Assembly (NCBI RefSeq): GCF_003710815.1
Contig: NZ_RHHP01000001.1
Span: 577,629 to 641,628, forward strand
Length of the DNA stretch: 64,000 bases
Direction of reading: 5' to 3'
Source of the DNA: Brevibacillus centrosporus
Lineage (GTDB): Bacteria > Bacillota > Bacilli > Brevibacillales > Brevibacillaceae
This document shows, one piece after another, positions 45,184 through 53,067 of the stretch (the first letter of the stretch is position 1; each line of letters starts with the position of its first letter). The translations under genes were made by a program, and so were the position numbers. Below the pieces are notes generated by a model that did no database searches, was not told the origin of the DNA, and saw nothing but the letters and a program-made list of their open reading frames with translations.

Positions 45184-45217
45184 AAAAAATGTTACTGCGA
45201 TGAACGACAGTAACATT
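45184..45217 (-). terminator. Terminator or attenuator between ftsL and pbpB
   Basis: Minus strand: perfect 10-bp stem AATGTTACTG / CAGTAACATT with a 10-base loop, running into six T, starting four bases after the ftsL stop. No strong sigma-A promoter was seen in the following 150 bases, so it probably acts as a partial block. Confidence 0.82.
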
Positions 45218-45221
45218 ATGA

Positions 45222-45641
45222 TTACCTTTGCTCTGTTTGTGCTGCGGGAAGAGAGCTGGCCTGTACTTTCGCTTGGCTTTTTGACTGGCCGATCACATGC
45301 ACCGCTTCTGGATTAAACACCATGCCCTGTCTTTCCGCTTCATTTTGGATGCGGTCGCGGTTGCTCAGCTGTTCAATTTGAAGTTTGACAGCGGCATTTT
45401 TTTCCGACAGGAGACGATTCTCTTTTTTGGTGCTTTGAATGTCGTAATTGTATTGCGAAATCTGCGAGTACCGTACACCGACCAGCCCCAGCCCGATCAC
45501 AGTGATCGAGATAAAAAGGAGATACAACAGCTTTTCTCCTGTCGGTATCGTTGGCTTAATGCGAATGGTTCGTTTGGTTTTGGTTACTGTGCGCGACTGT
45601 CTTTCTAGCTCCACAGCCAGGTTACCGCGGTAGTAGCTCAT
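45222..45641 (-). CDS. ftsL: Cell-division protein FtsL
   Basis: Predicted 139-residue bitopic membrane protein. Basic cytoplasmic segment (TKTKRTIRIKPT), membrane helix (LLYLLFISITVIGLGLVGV), then a leucine-zipper-like coiled coil (YDIQSTKKENRLLSEKNAAV KLQIEQLS) that pairs with DivIC, ending in a short low-complexity tail. AAGGAG lies upstream of the ATG. It follows rsmH by 42 bases, and a terminator comes directly after. Confidence 0.93.
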   Translation of the reverse strand: MSYYRGNLAVELERQSRTVTKTKRTIRIKPTIPTGEKLLYLLFISITVIGLGLVGVRYSQISQYNYDIQSTKKENRLLSEKNAAVKLQIEQLSNRDRIQNEAERQGMVFNPEAVHVIGQSKSQAKVQASSLPAAQTEQR

Positions 45642-45683
45642 TGCTCATTCTCTCCTTTTCCCGTAGATGTTAGTGGTAGTCGC

Positions 45684-46619
45684 TTACAGCTTTTCTGCAA
45701 CACGCAGCTTTGCGGAGCGCGCACGAGGATTCGCTTCCAGCTCTTCTGCAGAAGGCAGGATCGGCTTTCGAGTAATGACTTTGACCGTCGCTTTGTTCCC
45801 GCATGCACAAATCGGAAAGGATGGCGGGCAAGTACATCCTTTTGACAGCTCCTGATAGACTTGCTTGCAAATGCGATCCTCCAAGGAGTGGAACGTGATG
45901 ACACTCACCCTGCCTTCTGGGCGAAGAACACTGATGGCGTCAGCTACTGCTTCTTTAAAGGCATTCAATTCGTCATTTACAGCGATCCGGATGGCCTGGA
46001 ACGTGCGTTTCGCCGGATGAGGTCCTGTGCGGCGAGCCGCTGCCGGGATCCCTTCCTTGATCAACTCCACGAGCTCACCGGTTGTCTGAACTGGCTGTTT
46101 GGCGCGGTATTGAACGATTTGCCGGGCAATTCGCCGGGAAAATTTCTCTTCTCCATACTCCCAGATGACCTTGGCAATCTCCTCTTCTTCCCACTCGTTG
46201 ATGATGTCGTAGGCGGTCAGCGCTGCCTGCTGATCCATCCGCATGTCCAGCGGTGCATCGGCATTGTAGCTGAAGCCGCGCTCGCCCTCATCCAGCTGTG
46301 GAGATGAGACACCCAGATCAAACAGGACACCGTCCACTCCATCCAAGCCCAAATCGCTCACTATATCCTTGATATGGCGAAAATTGCTCTTCACCAGCGT
46401 CACTCGATCCATATAGGCAGACAAACGCTCCCTGGCGTTATCCAGTGCCCAATCGTCCTGATCGATGGCAATCAGACGTCCACCCTCTGTCAGTTGGGAT
46501 GCGATCAGGCTGCTGTGCCCTGCTCCCCCTAACGTACAATCCACATAAATACCGCCTGGCCGAATGTTCAGTCCGGCGACAGCTTCGTCCCGTAATACGG
46601 TTACATGATGAAACGACAA
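45684..46619 (-). CDS. rsmH: 16S rRNA (cytosine1402-N4)-methyltransferase RsmH
   Basis: SAM-dependent methyltransferase of 311 residues (formerly MraW). SAM motifs [16 protein letters not shown] and [16 protein letters not shown], the [20 protein letters not shown] segment, and [15 protein letters not shown] are all present; a cysteine-rich stretch [13 protein letters not shown] lies near 270. I place the start at the TTG 46619 ([13 protein letters not shown]) with GGGAG eight bases upstream, because an in-frame GTG three codons earlier overlaps that site. Second gene of the mraZ operon. Confidence 0.95.
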   Translation of the reverse strand: MSFHHVTVLRDEAVAGLNIRPGGIYVDCTLGGAGHSSLIASQLTEGGRLIAIDQDDWALDNARERLSAYMDRVTLVKSNFRHIKDIVSDLGLDGVDGVLFDLGVSSPQLDEGERGFSYNADAPLDMRMDQQAALTAYDIINEWEEEEIAKVIWEYGEEKFSRRIARQIVQYRAKQPVQTTGELVELIKEGIPAAARRTGPHPAKRTFQAIRIAVNDELNAFKEAVADAISVLRPEGRVSVITFHSLEDRICKQVYQELSKGCTCPPSFPICACGNKATVKVITRKPILPSAEELEANPRARSAKLRVAEKL

Positions 46620-46645
46620 GATCGTCACTCCCGTTCTTCTTGCTG

Positions 46646-47077
46646 CTACAATTGAAAGTCAACCAGCTTTTCGGCAATATCACCAAAAGAGCTTTCGGAC
46701 TGGGCAAAGTAATCCTCCCAGCGCTCCTTGCTCCATACCTCTACACGATTGGATACACCGATCACGACACATTCCTTTTGCATGCCAGCATGTTCACGCA
46801 GATTCTGTGGTATGTTTACCCTTCCCTGCTTGTCCCACTCGCATTCGGTCGCACCGGAAAAGAAGAAACGTGTAAAAGCACGCGCATCTGCTTTGGTAAA
46901 GGGCAGTGTTTTCAGTCGCTCCTCGAGCTGCTTCCATTCTTCCATCGGGTAGGCAAATAAACACTGGTCCAGTCCGCGGGTAATCACGAAGGTAGTACCT
47001 AGCCCTTCTCGGAACTTGGCTGGGATGGTCAGGCGGCCTTTTTCGTCAATGCTATGCTGGTATTCCCCCATGAACAC
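46646..47077 (-). CDS. mraZ: Transcriptional regulator MraZ
   Basis: Predicted 143-residue protein with two tandem AbrB-like (SpoVT/AbrB) domains, each with the DXXXR signature: [14 protein letters not shown] and [14 protein letters not shown]. MraZ forms rings and represses its own operon by binding TGGG repeats with 10-base spacing. Such repeats are present directly upstream at 47087-47136. The GTG at 47077 ([11 protein letters not shown]) is used because the family begins MFMGE, with GGGGGA upstream. Confidence 0.96.
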   Translation of the reverse strand: MFMGEYQHSIDEKGRLTIPAKFREGLGTTFVITRGLDQCLFAYPMEEWKQLEERLKTLPFTKADARAFTRFFFSGATECEWDKQGRVNIPQNLREHAGMQKECVVIGVSNRVEVWSKERWEDYFAQSESSFGDIAEKLVDFQL

Positions 47078-47086
47078 GCCCTAGTC

Positions 47087-47136
47087 CCCCACTTTCCTAC
47101 CGAGTGGCTCCACTTTCCCCCACTTTTCCCCACTTT
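47087..47136 (-). promoter_or_regulatory. MraZ operator: array of TGGGG repeats
   Basis: The minus strand carries AAAGTGGGG, AAAGTGGGGG and AAAGTGGA in strict 10-base steps (CACTTT on the plus strand at 47131, 47121 and 47111), and another AAAGTGGGGG 20 bases on, in phase (47091). This is the known MraZ box arrangement (TGGGN with 5-base spacers). It lies between the promoter and the mraZ start. Confidence 0.82.
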
Positions 47137-47147
47137 GCCTACTTGTT

Positions 47148-47176
47148 ATTATAAAAAAAAATCCTGCATTTGTAAG
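47148..47176 (-). promoter_or_regulatory. Promoter of the mraZ/dcw operon, within the ahcY terminator
   Basis: Minus strand CTTACA (47171-47176), 17 bases, perfect TATAAT (47148-47153). The -35 lies in the loop and the -10 in the T tract of the ahcY terminator. Transcription would start just before the MraZ repeats. Confidence 0.6.
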
Positions 47177-47188
47177 CAGGATTTTTTC
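47152..47188 (-). terminator. Terminator of ahcY
   Basis: Minus strand stem AATCCTGC / GCAGGATT (8 bp, extendable by A-T pairs) with an eight-base loop, followed by eight or nine T. About 40 bases after the ahcY stop. Confidence 0.88.
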
Positions 47189-47225
47189 GTTTATTTTTTT
47201 GCCGGGAAAGGACGGTTTTCGCAGT

Positions 47226-48485
47226 CTATTCGACCCAGCTATCCAAATAGGATTTTTGCTCGTCGGTCAATTTGTCGATACCGATTCCGAGTGCTTCCAA
47301 TTTGTATTGAGCGACCATCGCGTCCAGCTCATAAGGTACATTCAGTACTTGTTTGCCGATCGCTTTGTACTGCTCGTTTACGTAAGCCAGGGAAACAGCT
47401 TGCAGCGCGAAAGTCATATCCATGATTTCGGCGGGGTGACCGTCACCTGCTGCCAGGTTTACCAGACGACCTTCTGCGAGCAGATACACTTTTCGACCAT
47501 CTGCCATGACAAATTCTTCGATATCCTTGCGAACGATGCGGCGGGAAGTCGACAAAGCATCCAGCTCCACTTTGTTTACTTCGACATCAAAGTGCCCTGC
47601 ATTGGAGAGGATCGCGCCATCTTTCATCACTTCGAAGTGTTCTTTGCGGATGACATCGCGGTTTCCCGTAACAGTCACGAAATAATCGCCGTATTTTGCT
47701 GCTTCGCTCATCGGCATCACTTCGAAGCCATCCATGTAGGCTTCTACTGCTTTGATCGCGTCGATCTCGGTTACGATGACTTTCGCACCCAGACCTTTTG
47801 CACGCATCGCCACACCTTTTCCGCACCAGCCGTAACCAACTACAACAACGGTTTTTCCAGCTACAACGAGGTTTGTTGTGCGGTTGATCCCATCCCAAAC
47901 GGATTGGCCTGTACCGTAGCGGTTGTCAAACAAGTATTTGCAGAATGCGTCGTTAACGGCAACCATTGGGAATTCCAGCTTGCCTTCTTTTTCCAATGCT
48001 TTCAGGCGAAGAATACCTGTTGTCGTTTCTTCTGCGCCACCACGCACTTGGGAGAGCAGGTCGCGACGCTCGCTGTGGAGGATGGTTACCAGATCGCCAC
48101 CGTCATCGATGATCAGGTCAGGGCGTGTTTCCAATGTTTTGATCAGGTGCTCTTTGTATTCTGCTGGATCTGGATTGTATTTGGCAAAAACGCGAATGCC
48201 GTCTTCCACGAGAGCAGCGCACACGTCATCTTGTGTAGACAAAGGATTGGAGCCTGTGATGGTTACCTCAGCGCCGCCAGCTTGCACGACTTTTGCGAGG
48301 TAAGCTGTCTTTGCTTCCAGGTGAAGGGAGATCGCTACTTTCAGACCGGCAAACGGCTGCTCTTTTTCAAAGCGCTCCCGGATGCGGTTCAGTACGGGCA
48401 TATGCTCTTTTACCCAGTCAATTTTCAGATGGCCATTGTGAGCCAACGCCATGTCCTTTACAATGCTTTCAGAAACCATGTTCAT
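47226..48485 (-). CDS. ahcY: Adenosylhomocysteinase (S-adenosylhomocysteine hydrolase)
   Basis: NAD-dependent enzyme of 419 residues that splits S-adenosylhomocysteine into adenosine and homocysteine. NAD-binding motif VVVVGYGWCGKGVAMRAKG near 205-225; DDGGDLV, GVWDG-like QSVWDGINRTTNLVVAGK and NAGHFDVEV are family marks. The C-terminus (SYLDSWVE) and lack of the 40-residue insert point to the short archaeal/Thermotoga-like form rather than the mammalian-like one. Start: ATG at 48485 (or 48479) with AAGGAGG upstream. B. subtilis degrades this compound with a nucleosidase and LuxS instead, so the gene is an alternative recycling route. It lies just before mraZ with its own terminator. Confidence 0.93.
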   Translation of the reverse strand: MNMVSESIVKDMALAHNGHLKIDWVKEHMPVLNRIRERFEKEQPFAGLKVAISLHLEAKTAYLAKVVQAGGAEVTITGSNPLSTQDDVCAALVEDGIRVFAKYNPDPAEYKEHLIKTLETRPDLIIDDGGDLVTILHSERRDLLSQVRGGAEETTTGILRLKALEKEGKLEFPMVAVNDAFCKYLFDNRYGTGQSVWDGINRTTNLVVAGKTVVVVGYGWCGKGVAMRAKGLGAKVIVTEIDAIKAVEAYMDGFEVMPMSEAAKYGDYFVTVTGNRDVIRKEHFEVMKDGAILSNAGHFDVEVNKVELDALSTSRRIVRKDIEEFVMADGRKVYLLAEGRLVNLAAGDGHPAEIMDMTFALQAVSLAYVNEQYKAIGKQVLNVPYELDAMVAQYKLEALGIGIDKLTDEQKSYLDSWVE

Positions 48486-48524
48486 GTACGGATGGACCTC
48501 CTTCATCATTAAGAAAACCTCTAC

Positions 48525-48572
48525 CTGAGCTATGGCCTCGGTAGTATGAAAAGTACAATGATACCAACTCAG
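48525..48572 (-). other. Possible structured leader of ahcY
   Basis: On the minus strand CTGAG (48568-48572) can pair with CTCAG (48525-48529), enclosing GGTAT/ATAC(T)ACC pairs. It lies within the presumed 5' leader about 40-90 bases before the ahcY start. It does not match a riboswitch I know. Confidence 0.3.
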
Positions 48573-48623
48573 CCCTAATCATATCATACGCAAGTACATG
48601 CAATCATCATCTGTTTTTCCTGA

Positions 48624-49538
48624 TCAACCCATTTTCGCTGACTTCGGCTCCTGCGACTCCTCAGCGTTCGCAAGTAACTCCAGAAAATGACGCATAGGCT
48701 GGGACATCCACTTCTTTTTATGATAAACAAGCTGACGGTATACACGCACCTCGGGATGAGAGAAAGGCAGAATGATGAGCGTGCCTTTTTCCGCTTCCTC
48801 TGCTACTGCAATATAGGGAACCAGCGCGATGCCCAAATCGTAAGCGACGCATTGCTTGATCGCCTCCAGACTGCCAAACTCCATCGTCATGTCGATGGGC
48901 GCCTCCGCATCCCTCAGGACAGCTTCCATGATCGAGCGATAGCTGCAGCCTGCTTCGGTGAAAATCCAGTTTTCTCCAGCGAAATCCTTTGCTTCAATCT
49001 GCTTCTTTTCGCTGAGGCGGTGTCCTGGAGCCGCAATCACAACAAGCTTTTCCTCGCCGAGATTTACATTGTTCAGCTCGGGATGCTCCTGCAGCCAATC
49101 CAAAACAACGACGAAATCGTACTTGCCTTCCTTTACACCCTGACGCAAATCGTGGCAGATGCCTGGGTGCAAAAGGAGTCGCATCCGCGAATGCTCCTGA
49201 CGAAATTTTTGCAAATAAGGGGGCAGGAAAAAAGCAGCGAGTGACTCTACTGTACCTATACTGAGCGTCCCGGCTATTTGTGCCTGCTCAGACAGATTTC
49301 CCCGGGCTTCATCCAGAATGGCCATGACCTGATCACTATAGGCGAGCAGCGCCTCTCCTGCGTGGGTGAGCCTGATTTTTCTCCCCCATCGCTCGAACAG
49401 CGTGATCCCAAACTCGTTTTCCAGGTTCTGAATCTGCATGGTAACGCTCGACTGCGCGTAGCCCAATACCTCTGCGGCACGAGTAAAGCTCTGGCACTTG
49501 GCTACCTCTCGGAACGTCTGCAAATAGCGCGTATCCAT
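48624..49538 (-). CDS. LysR-family transcriptional regulator
   Basis: Predicted 304-residue regulator: winged helix-turn-helix at the N-terminus (YLQTFREVAKCQSFTRAAEV, LGYAQSSVTMQIQNLENEFG) and a two-lobed effector domain (GTLSIGTVESLAAFFLPPYL...). It is divergent from an APC permease gene with 127 bases between, a usual sign that it controls that neighbour and itself. Two dyads (49555-49570 and 49578-49593) in the gap are possible operators. The effector is probably the permease substrate, an amino acid or amine, by inference. Confidence 0.9.
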   Translation of the reverse strand: MDTRYLQTFREVAKCQSFTRAAEVLGYAQSSVTMQIQNLENEFGITLFERWGRKIRLTHAGEALLAYSDQVMAILDEARGNLSEQAQIAGTLSIGTVESLAAFFLPPYLQKFRQEHSRMRLLLHPGICHDLRQGVKEGKYDFVVVLDWLQEHPELNNVNLGEEKLVVIAAPGHRLSEKKQIEAKDFAGENWIFTEAGCSYRSIMEAVLRDAEAPIDMTMEFGSLEAIKQCVAYDLGIALVPYIAVAEEAEKGTLIILPFSHPEVRVYRQLVYHKKKWMSQPMRHFLELLANAEESQEPKSAKMG

Positions 49539-49554
49539 TCCTCTCCCCCATTCG

Positions 49555-49593
49555 ATCGGTTTTTCCGATTTACTCTATCTAATATTATAGATA
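49555..49593. promoter_or_regulatory. Possible LysR operator pair
   Basis: Two inverted repeats of the same format, ATCGG-N6-CCGAT (49555-49570) and ATCTA-N6-TAGAT (49578-49593), with centres 23 bases apart, in the divergent LysR/APC intergenic region. Format is close to, but not exactly, the T-N11-A of LysR boxes. Confidence 0.45.
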
Positions 49594-49665
49594 ACTCCGA
49601 TTCCAAAGTCTATGCTACACTACGACCATAAAAATCTTTGATCGTGAAGAGTGAGGGATTTCATC

Positions 49666-50946
49666 ATGGGGAAAACGTCCTCCAATGCGTCTGGACTGGC
49701 AAAAACTTTGGGCCTGCCACAAATCGTGGCGTTGTATGTGGGTGCCGTCATCGGTTCAGGGATTTTGCTCATACCCGGCTTAGCTGCTGAAAAAGCGGGC
49801 CCAGCCTCCATCCTGGCTTGGCTAGTCATGTCCATCCTAGTGGTTCCGATGGCGATCACAATGGGTCTTCTTTCCGCGAAATATCCAAGTGCAGGCGGTG
49901 TGTCTACTTTTGTACGAAAAGCTTATGGGGACCGCTTCGGCAATATGGTCGGCTGGTTTTTCCTCCTGTCGGTTCCAATGGGCGCTCCGATACTCAGTGT
50001 AACCGGGGCCAATTATCTCGCTGTCCTGTTAAACTGGGGTGACGGACAGCTGTATGCAGCCGCCGTACTAATCCTCGTCTCCGTTCTGGCCATGAATGTA
50101 CTCGGCATGAACGTCGCAGCCCGCGTACAGACGATTGTCGTATCTTTGATTATTACGATCTTGATTCTTGCCGTCGTCGCCTCCTTGCCGCACGCCTCTG
50201 CCGCCAACTTCGTGCCGTTTGCGCCGAGCGGTTGGGTCAGCGTCATCCAGGCAGCCGGCTTGCTGTTCTGGTGCTTCATTGGCTGGGAGGCTGTGACTCA
50301 TTTATCCGAGGAGTTTGTAGATCCTGCTAAAAACGCGATCCGAGGCGTTCTTTGGAGCGCAGGACTCGTAGCTTTGCTGTACTTTGCCGTCGCTTTCATG
50401 ACAGTTGCCACACATAGCTATGGCGATGGCCTATCTGCTGCCTCCCTGAGTATTATGATCCAGCTATCGCTCGGACCGGTTGGCGGCTGGATCGTTGCGA
50501 TTACGGCTTTGTTCATCTGTATCGCGGCAGCAAACGCCTATGTAGGAGCTGCATCCAGAATCGCCTATTCGCTTGCCAAGGAACAGGTTGCACCGAAATG
50601 GTTTGGCGCTTTGCATCCCAAGTATGGCACTCCGGTTGGCGGCCTTGCTTTTCTGGCCCTCTGCTTTGCCATCGTACTCTCTGTACTCTATTTTGGATGG
50701 ATTGATCTGAGTCGCCTCATCGAACTGCCGAACGCCTCCTTTATCGCTACCTATATCGGTGGTTGTCTGGCGGGTGTACGACTTTTACGCGAGAGCCGTA
50801 TTGGACGGATCGCTTCCTGGGTATCGCTCCTGTTTACAGTTGGCCTGTATCCGTTCCTCGGATGGTCCGCTCTGTATCCGATTGCGATCGTCGCTGTCTC
50901 TCTTTTCTGGGAACGCCGCAAAAAAAGGATGACACTAGAATCATAG
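49666..50946 (+). CDS. APC-superfamily amino acid permease/exporter
   Basis: Membrane protein of 426 residues with about 12 hydrophobic segments. The N-terminal GLPQIVALYVGAVIGSGILL, then IPGLAAEKAGPAS, is the helix-1 signature of the APC family; GWEAVTHLSEEFVDPAKNAI after helix 6 is also typical. It resembles YjeH-type exporters of methionine and branched-chain amino acids, but direction and substrate are inference. The ATG at 49666 has GTGAGGG eight bases upstream; the GTG at 49651 overlaps that site. Probably controlled by the divergent LysR protein, and closed by a terminator. Confidence 0.85.
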   Translation: MGKTSSNASGLAKTLGLPQIVALYVGAVIGSGILLIPGLAAEKAGPASILAWLVMSILVVPMAITMGLLSAKYPSAGGVSTFVRKAYGDRFGNMVGWFFLLSVPMGAPILSVTGANYLAVLLNWGDGQLYAAAVLILVSVLAMNVLGMNVAARVQTIVVSLIITILILAVVASLPHASAANFVPFAPSGWVSVIQAAGLLFWCFIGWEAVTHLSEEFVDPAKNAIRGVLWSAGLVALLYFAVAFMTVATHSYGDGLSAASLSIMIQLSLGPVGGWIVAITALFICIAAANAYVGAASRIAYSLAKEQVAPKWFGALHPKYGTPVGGLAFLALCFAIVLSVLYFGWIDLSRLIELPNASFIATYIGGCLAGVRLLRESRIGRIASWVSLLFTVGLYPFLGWSALYPIAIVAVSLFWERRKKRMTLES

Positions 50947-50996
50947 AAAACAGGCAGTGACCCCCCATTAAGGGGAAAGGGTCCTGCCTGTTTTTT
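50947..50996 (+). terminator. Terminator of the APC permease gene
   Basis: Outer stem AACAGGCA / TGCCTGTT with inner pairs (GACCC/GGGTC, CCCC/GGGG), then six T. The outer arms are the same as in the terminator at 12763. Confidence 0.9.
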
Positions 50997-51040
50997 GTAG
51001 GAAGCAGTTGCACATCCAACTCCGCTGGGAGCTTTTCCCC

Positions 51041-51070
51041 TTGCCAGGACGAAAAAACATCTGCTACAAT
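51041..51070 (+). promoter_or_regulatory. Sigma-A promoter of the GntR-MFS unit
   Basis: TTGCCA (51041-51046), 18 bases, TACAAT (51065-51070), about 40 bases before the GntR start. Confidence 0.7.
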
Positions 51071-51110
51071 ACGCACACGACCAATCATCGGATGTTTGGA
51101 GGTATGGAGA

Positions 51111-51812
51111 ATGTCTTTACAAAAAACGGTTCGCTCCTCGTTGGTCAAGCAGATCGTCGAGCAATTGGCCAAGCGCGTAGAAGCCGGGGACTGGAAGGTT
51201 GGGGAGCGCATCCCACCAGAACCTGAGCTTGTAGAGCAGCTTGGTGTCAGCCGAAATACGCTGCGAGAAGCGGTTCAAGCACTCATTCATACAGGAATGC
51301 TGGAAGCCCGTCAAGGGGATGGCACTTACGTACGCTCCTCCAGTGTGTTTGGAGCAGCGATGCAGCGCAGACTGCAGCGCTCGGCCGTGTTTGAAATTTT
51401 GGAGGTCCGGTATGGCCTTGAGCGAGAAATCGCCCGACTGGCAGCCATGCGCCGCTCCACCAGTGATTTGGCGAACATACGCGAGAAGCTTGAGCAAGCC
51501 TACCATGTATTTCAGGATGTTGACGCCTATGTACGTGCTGACGTCGCTTTTCACATCGCCATCGCGGAAGCTACGAAAAACAGTGTGATGATCGATCTGT
51601 ACAAGCATATGGCAGAGTCGCTTCACCTATCCGTCAATAGCACCGTGGATCTAACCGGCCATATACAAACCCAGTTCAAAACGCATGCGGAATTGGTGGA
51701 AGCCATCTCCATTCAAGACCCAGATGCGGCTGAAGCAGCTGTACGCAATGTGATCGAAGCCAGCAAAGCTGCCTTGGCTTCTTTCATTCAGGAAGGAGAT
51801 TTGCCGCTATGA
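51111..51812 (+). CDS. GntR-family (FadR/FCD type) transcriptional regulator
   Basis: Predicted 233-residue regulator. GntR winged helix (about 10-75: QIVEQLAKRVEAGDWKVGER, IPPEPELVEQLGVSRNTLRE) and an all-helical FCD ligand domain (about 95-225) with the metal-ligand pattern D..H (ADVAFHIAIAEATKN) and H (FKTHAELVEAI). The ATG at 51111 has TTTGGAGGT seven bases upstream. The stop overlaps the start of the MFS gene by four bases, so it most likely regulates that transporter, with an organic acid or similar effector. Confidence 0.9.
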   Translation: MSLQKTVRSSLVKQIVEQLAKRVEAGDWKVGERIPPEPELVEQLGVSRNTLREAVQALIHTGMLEARQGDGTYVRSSSVFGAAMQRRLQRSAVFEILEVRYGLEREIARLAAMRRSTSDLANIREKLEQAYHVFQDVDAYVRADVAFHIAIAEATKNSVMIDLYKHMAESLHLSVNSTVDLTGHIQTQFKTHAELVEAISIQDPDAAEAAVRNVIEASKAALASFIQEGDLPL

Positions 51813-53020
51813 GCAACCAAGCACTTGCCGCAACAGAGGAAAAGGCGCAGCCTGTCACGCCCAACCCTTTCCTGATCGTGGCGGGTATCATTTTACTGTC
51901 TTTCACGATGCGGTCTCCCTTGACCTCAGTAGGTCCACTGGTCGGAGACATTCGCAGCGAGCTCGGGCTATCCAATGGAATATCCGGCATGCTGACCACC
52001 GTTCCTTTACTCGCTTTTGGACTCTTCTCTCCGATCGTTCCTTCGATCGGCCAACGCTTCGGAGTAGAGAGAACGCTCTTGTTTGGACTGCTGGTCCTTC
52101 TGATCGGGATCCCGCTTCGTTCTACTGGCTTTATCTTTTCTCTGTTCGCAGGAACTGCCTTGATCGGAGCAGCCATTGCGGTATTTAACGTCCTTCTGCC
52201 GAGTCTGGTGAAACAGCGTTTTCCTTCAAAGGCAGGATTAATGACCAGTGTGTATACGACGTCCATGTCTACGATGGCGGCTTTAGCTTCCGGGGTCAGC
52301 ATCCCCTTGGCTCATGGCGCACAGCTTGGCTGGAAGGGCTCGCTCGCCTTTTGGACAGTTATCGCAGTAGTGGCCTTCCTCTGCTGGTTGCCGCAGGTTC
52401 GGGCAAAAGACGTTTCCTTTTCAGCCAAGCAGACACCCTCTGCTCCTCGCAAGGTGTGGAGCTCCACGCTCGCTTGGCATGTGACTTTGTTCATGGGCTT
52501 GCAGTCGTTTCTCTTCTACAGCACCATCTCTTGGCTGCCTGCTATTTTAGCGCATCACGGCATGGAGCCTGGTACGGCTGGCTGGCTGCTGTCTCTGGTG
52601 CAGGTCGTCAGCTTGCCTGCGAGCTTTTTGACTCCTGTTCTCGCCGGGCGCATCAAAGATCAGCGTCTGATGGCTGTCATCGTCAGCATCTTATCTTTGT
52701 TCGGCTTTGCAGGACTGCTGGTTGACGGAAACCTGTTTATCTTGTTCACCAGTCTGATCCTGCTCGGAATCGCACAAGGGGCACTCATCAGCCTCGCTCT
52801 CACGATGATTGTCATACGCTCGTCCAGCGTACAGGAGGCGGCAAAATTGTCGGGGATGGCTCAGTCCGTCGGGTATCTGCTTTCGGCTATCGGCCCCATG
52901 TTCATTGGCTTTTTGTTTGATTTGACCCACTCCTGGACCTATCCGTTGTGGACGCTGGTCTTTGTAAGTTTTGTGCTGCTCTTTTTCGGCATAGGTGCCG
53001 GACGTAACAAAACAGTTTGA
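51809..53020 (+). CDS. MFS transporter of the CynX/NimT family
   Basis: Membrane protein of 403 residues with 12 predicted helices. LSFTMRSPLTSVGPLVGDIR in helix 1 and the following PSIGQRFGVERTL are typical of the CynX/NimT/YycB group (cyanate- or nitroimidazole-related names). Real substrates are largely unknown. It is translationally coupled to the upstream GntR gene (ATGA overlap). The pair is closed by a bidirectional terminator. Confidence 0.85.
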   Translation: MSNQALAATEEKAQPVTPNPFLIVAGIILLSFTMRSPLTSVGPLVGDIRSELGLSNGISGMLTTVPLLAFGLFSPIVPSIGQRFGVERTLLFGLLVLLIGIPLRSTGFIFSLFAGTALIGAAIAVFNVLLPSLVKQRFPSKAGLMTSVYTTSMSTMAALASGVSIPLAHGAQLGWKGSLAFWTVIAVVAFLCWLPQVRAKDVSFSAKQTPSAPRKVWSSTLAWHVTLFMGLQSFLFYSTISWLPAILAHHGMEPGTAGWLLSLVQVVSLPASFLTPVLAGRIKDQRLMAVIVSILSLFGFAGLLVDGNLFILFTSLILLGIAQGALISLALTMIVIRSSSVQEAAKLSGMAQSVGYLLSAIGPMFIGFLFDLTHSWTYPLWTLVFVSFVLLFFGIGAGRNKTV

Positions 53021-53024
53021 TGCA

Positions 53025-53060
53025 AAATAAAAAAGCGTGCCACATACCGGCGCGCCTTTT
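53025..53060. terminator. Bidirectional terminator between the MFS and SLH genes
   Basis: Stem GCGTGCC / GGCGCGC (one G-T pair), T run CTTTTCT on the plus strand and TTTTTTATTTT on the minus strand. Confidence 0.8.
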
Positions 53061-53067
53061 CTATGCT

